This document shows positions 32,218 through 40,765 of a DNA stretch of 64,000 nucleotides, in pieces (positions within the stretch are counted from its first letter, which is position 1; each line of letters starts with the position of its first letter). Location of the stretch: NCBI GenBank assembly GCA_963734815.1, contig CAVTIH010000003.1, positions 372,001 to 436,000 of the forward strand, read 5' to 3'. The DNA comes from Palsa-744 sp963734815 (GTDB taxonomy: Bacteria > Actinomycetota > Thermoleophilia > Solirubrobacterales > Solirubrobacteraceae). The notes under the pieces were generated by a model that did no database searches, was not told where the DNA came from, and saw nothing but the letters and a program-made list of their open reading frames with translations. A program made the translations under genes and the position numbers.

Positions 32218-33930
32218 GTGCGCCTAGCTCTCTGCCAGATGAACGCCACTGTCGGCGACATCGCCGGCAACGCCGAGCGCATCCGCGCGGGCATCGCCGC
32301 CGCGCGGGGGCAGGGCGCGCAGCTCGTGCTGTTCCCCGAGCTGGCGCTCACCGGCTACCCGCCCGAGGATCTGCTGCTGCGCGAGCACTTCCTACAGGAC
32401 ACAGCCACCGCGCTGGAGGAGCTGGCGAGCTGTGTGGAGAGGATCGTCGTCGTGGTGGGGTTCCCGGAGCATGCGCGACACGTTTACAACGCTGCGGCGG
32501 TGCTCGCTGACGGCGGCGTGCGCTCGGTGTACCGCAAGGTGCATCTGCCCAACTACGGCGTCTTCGACGAGCAGCGCTACTTCGCCGCCGGCCATGCGGG
32601 CGTGGTGCTCGAGGTCGAGGGGCAGCCCGTCGGGTTGACGGTGTGCGAGGACCTGTGGCGGCCCGGCGCTCCGGCGGCGCAAGAGGCCGGCGAGGGCGCT
32701 CGGCTGATTGTCAACATCTCCGCGTCCCCCTACCACGCCGGTAAGGGGCTCGAGCGTGAGCGTCTGTTTGCGCAGCGCGCCCGCGAGCTCGGCGCCCATA
32801 TTGCCTTCTGCGCGCTGGTGGGCGGCCAGGACGAGCTCGTCTTCGACGGGCACTCCTTCGTGCTCGACCCCACTGGCGAGACGATCGCCCGCGCGGCGCA
32901 GTTCGAGGAGGACCTGCTGGTATGCGAGCTCGATCTCGAGCACACCTCGCCGCCGGGGCGGGAGAGAGCCCTCGAGACGGCGGAGAGGGACTGCATGGTC
33001 GCAGGCGACGAGCCGCCGCAACTGTTGACCACGCCGATCGCACCGACGGAGGCCGAGGTCTACGCAGCGCTGTGCCTCGGGCTGCGCGACTACGTGCGAA
33101 AGAACGGTTTCGCTCACGTAGTGCTCGGCCTCTCCGGCGGGATCGACTCCGCGCTGGTCGGCTGTCTCGCCGTGGACGCGCTCGGCGCCGAGCGGGTGAG
33201 CGTGGCGATCATGCCCTCCCCCTACTCCTCCGCGGCTACCCAGGACGACGCGCGCACGCTGGCGGATACACTCGGCGTGCCCGTCCACGAGCTGCCGATC
33301 GCCGCGCCGATGGACGCTTATGCCGCGACGCTGCGCACGGAATTCACCGGCAGGGATGCCGACCTCACCGAGGAGAACCTGCAGGCTCGCATCCGCGGCA
33401 ACCTGCTGATGGCGCTCTCCAACAAGTTCGGCTGGCTGGTGCTGACGACGGGCAACAAGTCGGAGATGTCGGTTGGTTACACCACGCTCTACGGCGACCT
33501 TGCGGGCGGCTTCGCGGTGATCAAGGACGTCTCCAAGACGCTCGTCTACCGGCTGTGCGAGTGGCGCAACTCGGAGGCCGCCGCACAGCCGGGGTCGCCG
33601 ATCGGTGACCCCGGCGAGCGCGTCGCAGCGCCGATCCCCCCTTCGATCATCGCGCGGGCTCCCTCCGCGGAGCTGCGCGAGAACCAGCGCGACGAGGACT
33701 CGCTGCCGCCGTACGAGCTGCTCGACCGGATCCTCCACGGCTACATCGAGCTCGACCATGGCCGCGAGCAGCTGATCGCCGAGGGGCTGCCGGCCGAGGA
33801 GGTGGACCGCACGATCCGCCTTGTCGATCTCGCCGAGTACAAGCGCCGCCAGGCGCCCCCCGGGATCAAGATCACCACGCGCGCCTTCGGTCGCGACCGG
33901 CGCATGCCGATCACCAACAGGTACCGATGA
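32218..33930 (+). CDS. nadE: Glutamine-dependent NAD+ synthetase
   Basis: A 570-aa two-domain enzyme. The N-terminal nitrilase-like glutaminase has the triad Glu41 (LFPELALTGYP), Lys107 (VYRKVHLPNYG) and Cys143 (TVCEDLW). The C-terminal synthetase has the ATP-binding P-loop LGLSGGIDSALVG (SGG at 306-308) and TTGNKSEMSVGYTTLYGDLAGGF. It amidates deamido-NAD+ with ammonia from glutamine in the last step of NAD biosynthesis. The GTG start gives the conserved N-terminus MRLALCQMNATVGD. It overlaps the downstream lipoprotein gene by 4 bp (ATGA). Confidence 0.95.
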   Translation: MRLALCQMNATVGDIAGNAERIRAGIAAARGQGAQLVLFPELALTGYPPEDLLLREHFLQDTATALEELASCVERIVVVVGFPEHARHVYNAAAVLADGGVRSVYRKVHLPNYGVFDEQRYFAAGHAGVVLEVEGQPVGLTVCEDLWRPGAPAAQEAGEGARLIVNISASPYHAGKGLERERLFAQRARELGAHIAFCALVGGQDELVFDGHSFVLDPTGETIARAAQFEEDLLVCELDLEHTSPPGRERALETAERDCMVAGDEPPQLLTTPIAPTEAEVYAALCLGLRDYVRKNGFAHVVLGLSGGIDSALVGCLAVDALGAERVSVAIMPSPYSSAATQDDARTLADTLGVPVHELPIAAPMDAYAATLRTEFTGRDADLTEENLQARIRGNLLMALSNKFGWLVLTTGNKSEMSVGYTTLYGDLAGGFAVIKDVSKTLVYRLCEWRNSEAAAQPGSPIGDPGERVAAPIPPSIIARAPSAELRENQRDEDSLPPYELLDRILHGYIELDHGREQLIAEGLPAEEVDRTIRLVDLAEYKRRQAPPGIKITTRAFGRDRRMPITNRYR

Positions 33931-34595
33931 CCGCGCGAACCCGACCGGTCGTCGCGCTTGCGCTGCTCGCGCTCGGCGCCTGCGGGCTGAGCGCCTGCGC
34001 CAACACCGTCCAGGATCGGCCGACCCCGCCGAGCGCCCTGGAGCCGCTGGTGACGCAGGAAGCGTTCCCGGTGTACTGGCTTGGGGGCACCTTCCACGGA
34101 CTGCCGATCACCGACGTGGAGCGCGACCCCAGCGGGGCCTACGAAATCCAGTACGGCAACTGCCTCGTCGGGGGCGAGACCGTGTGCGTGACGCCGCTGC
34201 AGATCGTCACCTCGCCCGACAACGGCTTCCTGCCGGGCGGCGGCGCCACGCAGAGCGCGGTACTGATCAGGGGCGTGCATGGCCACTCGGCCCTGGGCGG
34301 CAGGGCGCTGTCGCTGCCCACCGGCGGCGTGGTGGTCGACCTGTATGCCGACAAGCCGGCGCTCGCGGGGGCCGCCGCCGAGGCGATGTTGACGATCAAT
34401 TTGCCGGAGAGTGGCGCAGCCGGCAATGGGCGGATGGGCCGTGTCACGCTCGCTCCGCCGGATCTCCCCGATGCGCCGCTCGCCCCACCGCTACCCAACA
34501 CGGGCTACGGCGAACGGCCGCTGCCCTCCCAACAGCCGGCAATCGCACCGACGGGCGCAGCAGCGGCGCTGCATGCCCCGCCCGGGCACGGATAG
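33927..34595 (+). CDS. Putative lipoprotein of unknown function
   Basis: A 222-aa protein with a signal peptide ending in a lipobox (LALLALGACGLSAC, Cys24 as the likely lipidated residue). The mature part (TQEAFPVYWLGGTFHGLPITDVERDPSGAYEIQYGNC) is beta-rich with two further cysteines, and it ends in a Pro/Ala tail. I know similar small secreted proteins only as hypotheticals. It is translationally coupled to nadE by an ATGA overlap; a functional link to NAD synthesis is not obvious. Confidence 0.7.
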   Translation: MTARTRPVVALALLALGACGLSACANTVQDRPTPPSALEPLVTQEAFPVYWLGGTFHGLPITDVERDPSGAYEIQYGNCLVGGETVCVTPLQIVTSPDNGFLPGGGATQSAVLIRGVHGHSALGGRALSLPTGGVVVDLYADKPALAGAAAEAMLTINLPESGAAGNGRMGRVTLAPPDLPDAPLAPPLPNTGYGERPLPSQQPAIAPTGAAAALHAPPGHG

Positions 34596-34630
34596 CCCCG
34601 GCGGCGGGCAACCCCGCGTCGCGGTTGTGT

Positions 34631-35056
34631 TCAGGATGGCTGCGTGTCAGGTAGCGGGCGCACCGCAATCGTCATGCGCGTCACCGCGCACAGCCTGTCC
34701 GCGTCGTCGCTGAAGCGCACATCCCACACCCACGTGGTGCGGCCCCCGTGCAGGCGGGTACCGTGCGCGTGCACCGTGCCCGCGGTGACCGGACGCAGGA
34801 AGCTTGTGCTGTTCGAGAGACCCATCGCCGCCATGCCTTCCGGGAACACCGCTACCGCGGTCGCCAGCGAGGTCATCGACTCCGCCAGCGAGGCGTACAC
34901 ACCCCCGTGCACCAAGCCGTAGGGCTGCCTGAGCTCATCGCGCACCTGCACGCAGGCGCGCACCTCCTCGCCGGACACCTCCAGCAACTCCAGGCCGTAC
35001 AGGCGGTCGAATCCTTGCAGCACCTCGTTGATCTGCTCGGCGCTGGGGATCTCCAT
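34631..35056 (-). CDS. PaaI-family hotdog thioesterase
   Basis: A 141-aa hotdog-fold protein. VRDELRQPYGLVHGGVYASLAESMTSLAT carries the HGG active-site loop of PaaI/YdiI-like thioesterases; the strand SNSTSFLRPVTAGTVHAHG follows. It hydrolyses acyl- or aryl-CoA thioesters; the specific substrate is unknown. ATG 35056 is used instead of an upstream in-frame start. It converges on the lipoprotein gene across 35 bp. Confidence 0.87.
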   Translation of the reverse strand: MEIPSAEQINEVLQGFDRLYGLELLEVSGEEVRACVQVRDELRQPYGLVHGGVYASLAESMTSLATAVAVFPEGMAAMGLSNSTSFLRPVTAGTVHAHGTRLHGGRTTWVWDVRFSDDADRLCAVTRMTIAVRPLPDTQPS

Positions 35057-35163
35057 CGCGGCGCCACGATAGCCTACGGGTGCAGGGAGCACTCGCCAAG
35101 CTCTGCCGCACGATGGCAGAACGCGTCATACTCGGCCGCCGCCGAGGGCTCCCGCGACCAACG

Positions 35164-36204
35164 ATGACACTGCAAGAGATCCCCCCCGACCTGCGCGCGA
35201 CGCTCTCCCTGCTGCTGCGCCAACAGCGCAGCTACGCCGAGATCGCGACGATGCTCAAGATCGAGGAGCAAGCCGTGCACGACCGCGCGCACGCCGCGCT
35301 GGCGCTGCTCGCCCCGCGCCAGGCGCGCGAGTTGAGCGCCGAGGAGCGCGCGCAGGTGGGCGACTACCTGCTCGGGCAGGCCGACGACACGCAACGATTG
35401 ACCACCGCCGCCGACCTGGAGAGCTCCCCCGCAGCCAGAGAATGGGCGCAGGCGCTCGCCGCCGAGCTTGCTCCGCTCTCGACCGAGCTGCCGGCGATCC
35501 CCGCGGCCGCCACGGCGCAGACACCGACCGCGAACGCCGCCGCGTCGGCGTCCGCCGGCGCGGCGGCGCTCGCGGGCTCGCCCCCGCAGGCCCCCAACTC
35601 GCGACGGGGCGGGGCGATCCTGCTGGGGGGGCTGGCCGCCGTCGTGATCGTCGCCGTGGCGCTGATCGTCGGCCTCGGCGGCGGCTCCTCGCCTAGCTCC
35701 GCCACCACCTCCACCGCGCCGAACGCGTCGAGCGGGCAGGGTGGATCGGGGACATCAAGCTCCACCACGACCACCGACTCGAGCACCACGTCGAGCAATC
35801 CCACCACACCGGCTCAATCAGGTGGGTCTGGCAAAGCTGGCAAATCCTCGAGCGAACCTCGGCTCACCGCGACGCTGCCGCTCACGCCCCCCGACACCAG
35901 CAGCAAGGCGCTCGGGCTGGTCGAGGTGATCGCCCAAGGCAAAGAACACGCCTTCATCCTCGCGGCCGAACACCTGCCACCGACCAACGGCTTCCACTAC
36001 GCGGCCTGGCTGTACAACACGCCCACCGACGCCTACTTCCTCGGCGGCGGCACCACCGTGACCTCCAAGGGCACTCTCAAAGCTGCCCAAGCGCTGCCCC
36101 CCAACGCGGCCCATTACGCCACGATCATCCTCACCGAAGAGCACGAAGAACGGCCCAAGCAGCCCGGTCCGATCGTGTTGAATGGGGCGTTCAAGCTGGG
36201 GTAG
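35164..36204 (+). CDS. HTH-TM protein with extracytoplasmic RskA-like domain
   Basis: A 346-aa protein. Residues ~1-60 (PPDLRATLSLLLRQQRSYAEIATMLKIEEQAVHDRAHAAL) resemble a sigma region 4-type helix-turn-helix. After a linker, one transmembrane helix at ~158-182 (AILLGGLAAVVIVAVALIVGL) leads to a Ser/Thr-rich spacer. The outer domain (LGLVEVIAQGKEHAFILAAEHLPP, GFHYAAWLYNTPTDAYFLGGG, ATIILTEEHEERP) resembles the C-terminal domain of anti-sigma-K factors. This suggests a membrane-spanning sensor with a DNA- or polymerase-binding head. No sigma gene is adjacent. ATG 35164 is preferred to earlier in-frame starts. Confidence 0.7.
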   Translation: MTLQEIPPDLRATLSLLLRQQRSYAEIATMLKIEEQAVHDRAHAALALLAPRQARELSAEERAQVGDYLLGQADDTQRLTTAADLESSPAAREWAQALAAELAPLSTELPAIPAAATAQTPTANAAASASAGAAALAGSPPQAPNSRRGGAILLGGLAAVVIVAVALIVGLGGGSSPSSATTSTAPNASSGQGGSGTSSSTTTTDSSTTSSNPTTPAQSGGSGKAGKSSSEPRLTATLPLTPPDTSSKALGLVEVIAQGKEHAFILAAEHLPPTNGFHYAAWLYNTPTDAYFLGGGTTVTSKGTLKAAQALPPNAAHYATIILTEEHEERPKQPGPIVLNGAFKLG

Positions 36205-36240
36205 CGCCCAAGCGGAGCGTCGGTGTATGTATAACTCTTT

Positions 36241-36290
36241 TTAAAGGCCGTGCGCAATCGCTATCGGGCGTGGATTTTTTCATAACACAC
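36241..36290 (+). repeat. Repeated 50-nt element, copy A (hairpin plus T-tract)
   Basis: The core CCGTGCGCAAT-C-GCTATCGG (36248-36267) is followed by TTTTTT and CATAACA. It matches copy B at 63241-63290 at 19 of 20 core positions and in layout. Here it lies between converging genes, 37 bp after the RskA-like gene stop, and could act as its rho-independent terminator. Its outer stem is weak (CCG/CGG) compared with copy B. Confidence 0.65.
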
Positions 36291-36319
36291 CTGCCCCTCC
36301 GCATTCGTCGATACTTTCG

Positions 36320-37999
36320 CTATACAGATGGCAGGAGCTTCCCCGGGTTCATGATCCCCGCTGGGTCAAGCTGGCGCTTGAGCGCGCGCAGGGCCTCGAC
36401 GCCCTGTGCGCCCAGCTCGCGCTCCATCCACGGGAGGTGGTCGCGCCCGACCCCATGATGGTGGGTGATCGTGCCGCCGTGGCGTGCGATCGCGTCGCCG
36501 GCCGCGCGCTTGACCGCCTGCCACTGCTCGATCTCCGCGCCCTCGCGCTGCCGCGCCAGCAGCGTGAAGTACAACGAGGCACCCGTCTCGTAGAGGTGCG
36601 AGACGTGGCACATCGTCACGCCCTCGCTGCCCTGCGCGCGCAGCTCCCGCTCGATCGCCGCGCGCGTCTCGCGGTGCAGCCGCCTCACGTTCGACCAGCT
36701 CGTCGCGGTCTCCAACGTCTCGACCATCACCCCGTGCGTGAGCAGCTCATCGCGCAGGTAGGGCGCCGCGAAGCGCTGCCTGCGCCACGCCTCGCCGGGC
36801 GAGCGTCCCACCGGCAGGCCGCCGTGGCTGCGCACCACCGCGTGCACCCGCGCTTTGGCGCGCTCGACCTCCTCCGCGGTGCCCTCGAACCCGAAGATCG
36901 CCAGGCACCCCTTGCCGTAGCCGCGCGCGCGCAGGTACGCACTGCCGAAGCGGCTCCTCGCGCGGGCCTGCAGCGCGCCGCGCATGCTCTCGTGCGCCCC
37001 CTCCCCGCTCCCCGCCCCCGCGACCGCCTGCGCCTGCGCGAGCGACATGCGCGTCTCCGCCTCGTCGGACAGTCGTGTCACCGCGGGCGCCGCGTGCTCC
37101 TGGGCGAGCGTCCGCAGCGCGCTGACGCCGGAGGGAAAATCCGCGAAGAACGCGCCCTCGTAGCAGCGCTCCTGTGGTGCAGCGCGCACCCGCAGGTCCA
37201 GCTCCCCGATCACCCCCAGCGTGCCCTCCGAGCCAACCAGCAGCCCGCGCAGATCGGGCCCCGCCGCGCTCGCCGGCCGCGCCGGGAGGGCGATTTCGCC
37301 GGCGGGCGCGATCAGGCGGATGCCGAGCACCAGCGCCTCGAAGCGCCCATACCCGGTTGACGCCTGCCCGGCTCCACCGCTCGCCGCACAGCCCCCCAGC
37401 GAGACGTACTCGAACGACTGCGGGAAGTGCCCGAGCGTCAGGCCGCTCGCCGCCAGGCGCCGCTCCAGCGCGGGGGCGCGCATTCCGGCCCGGGCGGTGA
37501 CCAGCCGCGACTCGACGTCGATGTTCACAAGATCCGCGAGCTCGCGCATGTCGAGCGCGACCACCGCCGCGTGCTCGCCCTTCAGCGGCGCCACGCCCCC
37601 CACCACGCTCGTGCCCCCGCCGAATGGCACCACCGCAATTGAGCGCTTCGCGCATAGCTGCAACAGCGCCTCCAGTTGCTCGGGGTGGCTTGGGTACAGA
37701 ACCGCGTCGTGCGCCTCCGCCGGTTCGCCCGCGCGCAGACGCACGAGGTCGGGGTAGCCCTTGCCGGCGGCATGCCTGACGCGCTCGGCGTGATCGTCGC
37801 GCACGGCGTGGCTGCCGAGCAGCGTATGCAACTCCGCACGGGCGCTCTCGGGTAGCTGCGCGGGGGGCAGCTCCACGCGCGCGAGCGCCACCGGGGGGCG
37901 TGGGTGGGGCGAGATCCCCACTGTGTCCGCCAGCAGTCGCAACATCGTCGGCCCCACCGCGGGTGCCCGGGCCGGATCGCCCCACCCCCACCACCTCAT
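36320..37999 (-). CDS. FAD-linked oxidase, alkyldihydroxyacetonephosphate synthase-like
   Basis: A 559-aa flavoprotein of the VAO/PCMH type. The FAD-binding part contains VLYPSHPEQLEALLQLCAKRSIAVVPFGGGTSVVGGV, SLGGCAASGGAGQASTGYGRFEALVLG and LLVGSEGTLGVIGELDLRV. The C-terminal part has GVMVETLETATSWSNVRRLH, GVTMCHVSHLYETGASLYFT, and GGTITHHHGVGRDHLPWM, the His-rich ending of AGPS/GlpD-like enzymes. In AGPS the reaction builds an ether lipid; whether that holds here is inferred. ATG 37999 is preferred over a TTG at 38017. It is probably co-transcribed with the SRPBCC gene just upstream. Confidence 0.87.
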   Translation of the reverse strand: MRWWGWGDPARAPAVGPTMLRLLADTVGISPHPRPPVALARVELPPAQLPESARAELHTLLGSHAVRDDHAERVRHAAGKGYPDLVRLRAGEPAEAHDAVLYPSHPEQLEALLQLCAKRSIAVVPFGGGTSVVGGVAPLKGEHAAVVALDMRELADLVNIDVESRLVTARAGMRAPALERRLAASGLTLGHFPQSFEYVSLGGCAASGGAGQASTGYGRFEALVLGIRLIAPAGEIALPARPASAAGPDLRGLLVGSEGTLGVIGELDLRVRAAPQERCYEGAFFADFPSGVSALRTLAQEHAAPAVTRLSDEAETRMSLAQAQAVAGAGSGEGAHESMRGALQARARSRFGSAYLRARGYGKGCLAIFGFEGTAEEVERAKARVHAVVRSHGGLPVGRSPGEAWRRQRFAAPYLRDELLTHGVMVETLETATSWSNVRRLHRETRAAIERELRAQGSEGVTMCHVSHLYETGASLYFTLLARQREGAEIEQWQAVKRAAGDAIARHGGTITHHHGVGRDHLPWMERELGAQGVEALRALKRQLDPAGIMNPGKLLPSV

Positions 38000-38009
38000 C
38001 GTGGGGGTG

Positions 38010-38447
38010 TCAACCAACGACCCGCTCCAGCCCGTCGAGCGCCTCGTCGAGCGTCTTGGCGGCCGCGCTACGCACGCGGCTGGCTCCGAGGTTGGCGAAC
38101 AGCCCCCGCAGCTTCTGGCGCAGCTCGATCGTCACCTTGGTGCCGGTACCGGCCGGCTCCAGCCGCAGCTCGGTGCGGGCGGCGGACAGCACGCGCGCGA
38201 ACGGGGTGTCCTCGACCTTCTGCTCCCAGCGCAGCGTCAGCGCCCGCTCATCCGTCTCCACGTGGAAGTCCGCGCGCACGAGCCGGCCCTTGCTGCTGGC
38301 GAACACCTTCGTAAACGCATCCCGCTCGACGCCCTCGACCCGGGTGACGCGCGGCCACCACCGCGGCAGGTGGTTGGGGTCGGCGATCAGCTCCCACACC
38401 TCGCCGGCGGGCGCGTCCACCGTGCGGGTGCGTTCGGTGGTGGGCAC
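38010..38447 (-). CDS. SRPBCC (START-like/polyketide cyclase) family protein
   Basis: A 145-aa protein: ERTRTVDAPAGEVWELIADPNHLPRWWPRVTRVEGVE opens a typical SRPBCC helix-grip fold, closing with TELRLEPAGTGTKVTIELRQKLRG and a C-terminal helix. Such proteins bind hydrophobic ligands. The GTG start is the only one consistent with the fold. It lies between ftsR and the AGPS-like gene on the same strand with short gaps. Confidence 0.82.
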   Translation of the reverse strand: MPTTERTRTVDAPAGEVWELIADPNHLPRWWPRVTRVEGVERDAFTKVFASSKGRLVRADFHVETDERALTLRWEQKVEDTPFARVLSAARTELRLEPAGTGTKVTIELRQKLRGLFANLGASRVRSAAAKTLDEALDGLERVVG

Positions 38448-38489
38448 GCTCGAAGCCTACGCCGCGACGCTGACGGGCCGCAAGCGCCC

Positions 38490-39263
38490 TCAGCCCGCGA
38501 TCTTGCGCAGGTCGCGCACCAGCAGCAGATGCCGCAGGTGCGAGGTGACCGCGGCGAGGTTCTCGAGCGCCTCCAGCGCCTCCTTGCGCCGCTGCGGGTT
38601 GCGCGAGCGCAGCGCCGGGGCGAGAATCTGCTGCAACAGGCCGGCCTCGCGGTCGGCGGAGGTGCGGAATACGCGCAGGTTGCGCCCTCCCACGCCGTAG
38701 CGCGCCAATTCGGAGACTGCGCCGACGATCTCGCGCTCGGTTTCGTCGTAGTAGCGCTGTCCCCCCCGTTGCTCGCCTTTGACGACCCCATAGTCCTCAA
38801 GCTCGCGCACCAGCTTTGCGTCGGCCTTGGTCTCCTCCAGCACTTCCTCGAGCGTGTACAGCGCGCCGCTCTCCTCACGCACGCTGATGCTCGCGCGTCG
38901 CATCCGCGCGGGGAACGGATGCCCCCCCGCGTGCGCGGGCGGCGCGGGGTTGGTGGGGTCGGCGGGTCCATCGAATCCGGGCGCCGGCGCCTCGCCGCTG
39001 CGCCCGGCGGCCAGCTCCTGGCGGATCACCCGCAGCGGCAGGAATTCGTCGCGCTGCATCCGTAGGATCGTGCGCAGGCGGGCCACGTCACCCTGGCTGT
39101 AGAGGCGGTAGCCGCCCGGGGTGCGGCGCGGGTTGAGCAGCTTCTGGTCCTCCAGGTAGCGGATCTTGGAGATCGAGATGTCGGGGAACTCTTGCGCCAG
39201 CGCCTTGCACACCGCGCCGATCGTGTACGGCTTGGAGGGGAGAGCTGTCGCCGGGGTGACCAT
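38490..39263 (-). CDS. ftsR: MerR-family transcriptional regulator, FtsR type
   Basis: A 257-aa MerR-like protein. The N-terminal winged helix reads YTIGAVCKALAQEFPDISISKIRYLEDQKLLNPRRTPGGYRLYSQGDVARLRTI in two adjoining stretches. A second HTH-like region follows a Pro/Gly linker (LYTLEEVLEETKADAKLVRELEDYGVV). This architecture and its place next to an FHA gene match FtsR, reported as an activator of ftsZ in corynebacteria. The start overlaps the FHA gene stop (TGATG). Control of ftsZ is inferred. Confidence 0.85.
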   Translation of the reverse strand: MVTPATALPSKPYTIGAVCKALAQEFPDISISKIRYLEDQKLLNPRRTPGGYRLYSQGDVARLRTILRMQRDEFLPLRVIRQELAAGRSGEAPAPGFDGPADPTNPAPPAHAGGHPFPARMRRASISVREESGALYTLEEVLEETKADAKLVRELEDYGVVKGEQRGGQRYYDETEREIVGAVSELARYGVGGRNLRVFRTSADREAGLLQQILAPALRSRNPQRRKEALEALENLAAVTSHLRHLLLVRDLRKIAG

Positions 39264-39733
39264 CAGCGTGCGTGGTAGCCGAGCTTGTACTTGCCGATCT
39301 GCAGCTCGTCGCCCTCTTCGAGGCGGTGGGACTCGATCCGCTCGCGGTTGACGTAGGTGCCGTTCAGCGAGCCGCAGTCGTCAAGGTGCCAATCGTCGCC
39401 GCGGCGGATCAGCAGCGCGTGGTCGCGCGAGACGGTGATGTCATCGAGGAACACCGCACTGTCGGGGCGGCGGCCGATGCTCATGCGCTCGCCCTCGATC
39501 GGAAAGCTCTCGCCGACGCGTCCCCCGCCGGCTCTCACCACCAGGGCCGGCCCGCGCGCGGTGACGTCGCCGAGCTCGACCGGCACCAGCTCGCCGCTCT
39601 CGTCGATGCGGTAGGTGGCGGTGACCGAATCGCCGGCCTCGCCCGTCTCGGCGCGCAGCGAGGCGCCGCAGCGCTGGCAGAAGTTGGCGCCCTCGCCGTT
39701 GGCGAAGCCGCACTCGGGGCAGAGCGTCGCCAT
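39263..39733 (-). CDS. Zinc-ribbon FHA-domain protein (GarA/OdhI-like)
   Basis: A 156-aa protein. It has an N-terminal zinc ribbon (CPECGFANGEGANFCQRCG, four Cys), a short linker containing SVTATYRIDE, which sits where GarA carries its phosphorylated ETTS motif, and an FHA domain (GERMSIGRRPDSAVFLDD, VSRDHALLIRR, DCGSLNGTYVNRERI). FHA domains bind phosphothreonine. GarA/OdhI homologues regulate 2-oxoglutarate metabolism under Ser/Thr kinase control; that role is inferred. The FHA-ftsR order is conserved in actinobacteria. Confidence 0.87.
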   Translation of the reverse strand: MATLCPECGFANGEGANFCQRCGASLRAETGEAGDSVTATYRIDESGELVPVELGDVTARGPALVVRAGGGRVGESFPIEGERMSIGRRPDSAVFLDDITVSRDHALLIRRGDDWHLDDCGSLNGTYVNRERIESHRLEEGDELQIGKYKLGYHAR

Positions 39734-39745
39734 CCCGCCGGTCCC

Positions 39746-40003
39746 TCAGACGTCGGTCTGGGGTTCGGACTGACGCCGGGCGAGGATCTCGGTGAGCTGC
39801 TCGACGTCCGCGCCGGTGATCAGCTGCTCGCCGTTGTCGTGCTTGTGCTGTAGGCGGTTGACCAGCTCCGCGCGCAGGATGTCGATCTTGCCATGCAGGA
39901 TGCGCCGCCGGTAGGAGATGTCGGTCTCCTCGTCGGTCAGCTCGCGGATCAGGCTCTTCAGCTCGGCATCCGTGAGGGCGCCTAGGTCGGGAAACGTGTC
40001 CAT
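39746..40003 (-). CDS. rsiG: RsiG-like c-di-GMP-binding anti-sigma protein
   Basis: An 85-aa helical protein. The segment EETDISYRRRILHGKIDIL fits the RsiG c-di-GMP signature E-x3-S-x2-R-x3-Q-x3-D, with His in place of Gln (E, S, R, H, D at the required spacing). RsiG forms a helical coiled-coil that, with c-di-GMP, holds a WhiG-type sigma factor inactive. It has one motif copy, as in the single-motif RsiG of deep-branching actinobacteria. GAGGAG lies 12 nt upstream of the ATG. It precedes the FHA and ftsR genes. No WhiG gene is in the window. Confidence 0.75.
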   Translation of the reverse strand: MDTFPDLGALTDAELKSLIRELTDEETDISYRRRILHGKIDILRAELVNRLQHKHDNGEQLITGADVEQLTEILARRQSEPQTDV

Positions 40004-40074
40004 GCTGGTCGCTTACTCCTCTCGCAGCTCGTGTGTGTGTCTTTCGACAATGCATCGACCACTATAGCCGAAGC

Positions 40075-40743
40075 TCAAGTTGAGGTTGAGGGCTTGCGCC
40101 GCAGCTGCCTCACGCCATCGCGCATGTACAGCACGGTGGCGGCGAGCGCCAGAGCAAGGCCGATGTAGAGCAGGATCGCACCGAGCCCTTCGAGGCCGAC
40201 CATCGCGACGAAGAACCCGCCCATCAGCGGCGCCACCGAGAGGCGGCCCGGCCAGTTGATGCGCAGCTCCAGGCCACGTGAGAGCCCGTAGCGCCCGAGT
40301 ACGAGCATCGCCAGCTCGCGCGCCACCAACACCGCCAGCGCCCAGCGGGGCAGCAGCTCGAAGTGCCAGCACACAACCACCCCGGCGATCGCCAGCAGGC
40401 GATCGGTGAGGGGATCCATCAACGCCCCGAGGCGGCTGTACTGGCCGGTGACGCGCGCCGCGATCCCGTCCGCATAGTCCCCCCAACCGATCACGGCGAA
40501 CAGCGAGGCCGGCAGCGCGCCGGTGCCGTCCGCCGTCGAGAACGCCACCACCAGGAACACCGGGATCAACGCCAGCCGCAGGAAACCGATCGCGTTGGGC
40601 ACCGTCCACGGCCGCAGCGGCTGCCCGGCGGCGACCTGCGGCGGCGGCGGACCGGAGCGGTCGAGGCCGACCAGGCGACGGACGGTCAGGCGGGGGCGGC
40701 GCCCACCCTCACCCGCGTGAGCTCCGGATGTGCCGTTGGCCAT
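40075..40743 (-). CDS. pgsA: CDP-alcohol phosphatidyltransferase (PgsA-like)
   Basis: A 222-aa membrane enzyme. The family signature D-x2-DG-x2-AR-x8-G-x3-D-x3-D is complete in DYADGIAARVTGQYSRLGALMDPLTD. It has several transmembrane helices and a proline-rich cytosolic N-terminus. It transfers a phosphatidyl group from CDP-diacylglycerol to an alcohol, probably glycerol 3-phosphate. ATG 40743 follows the proS stop after 22 bp, so it is in the proS transcription unit. Cardiolipin or inositol specificity cannot be excluded. Confidence 0.85.
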   Translation of the reverse strand: MANGTSGAHAGEGGRRPRLTVRRLVGLDRSGPPPPQVAAGQPLRPWTVPNAIGFLRLALIPVFLVVAFSTADGTGALPASLFAVIGWGDYADGIAARVTGQYSRLGALMDPLTDRLLAIAGVVVCWHFELLPRWALAVLVARELAMLVLGRYGLSRGLELRINWPGRLSVAPLMGGFFVAMVGLEGLGAILLYIGLALALAATVLYMRDGVRQLRRKPSTST

Positions 40744-40765
40744 GCGCAGTCCTCGCCGCGGCTCT

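Noticed and set aside
36320..36350. Copy A as an end signal for the AGPS-like gene
   Set aside because: Its T-tract orientation serves the plus-strand gene; on the minus strand the hairpin is followed by mixed sequence.
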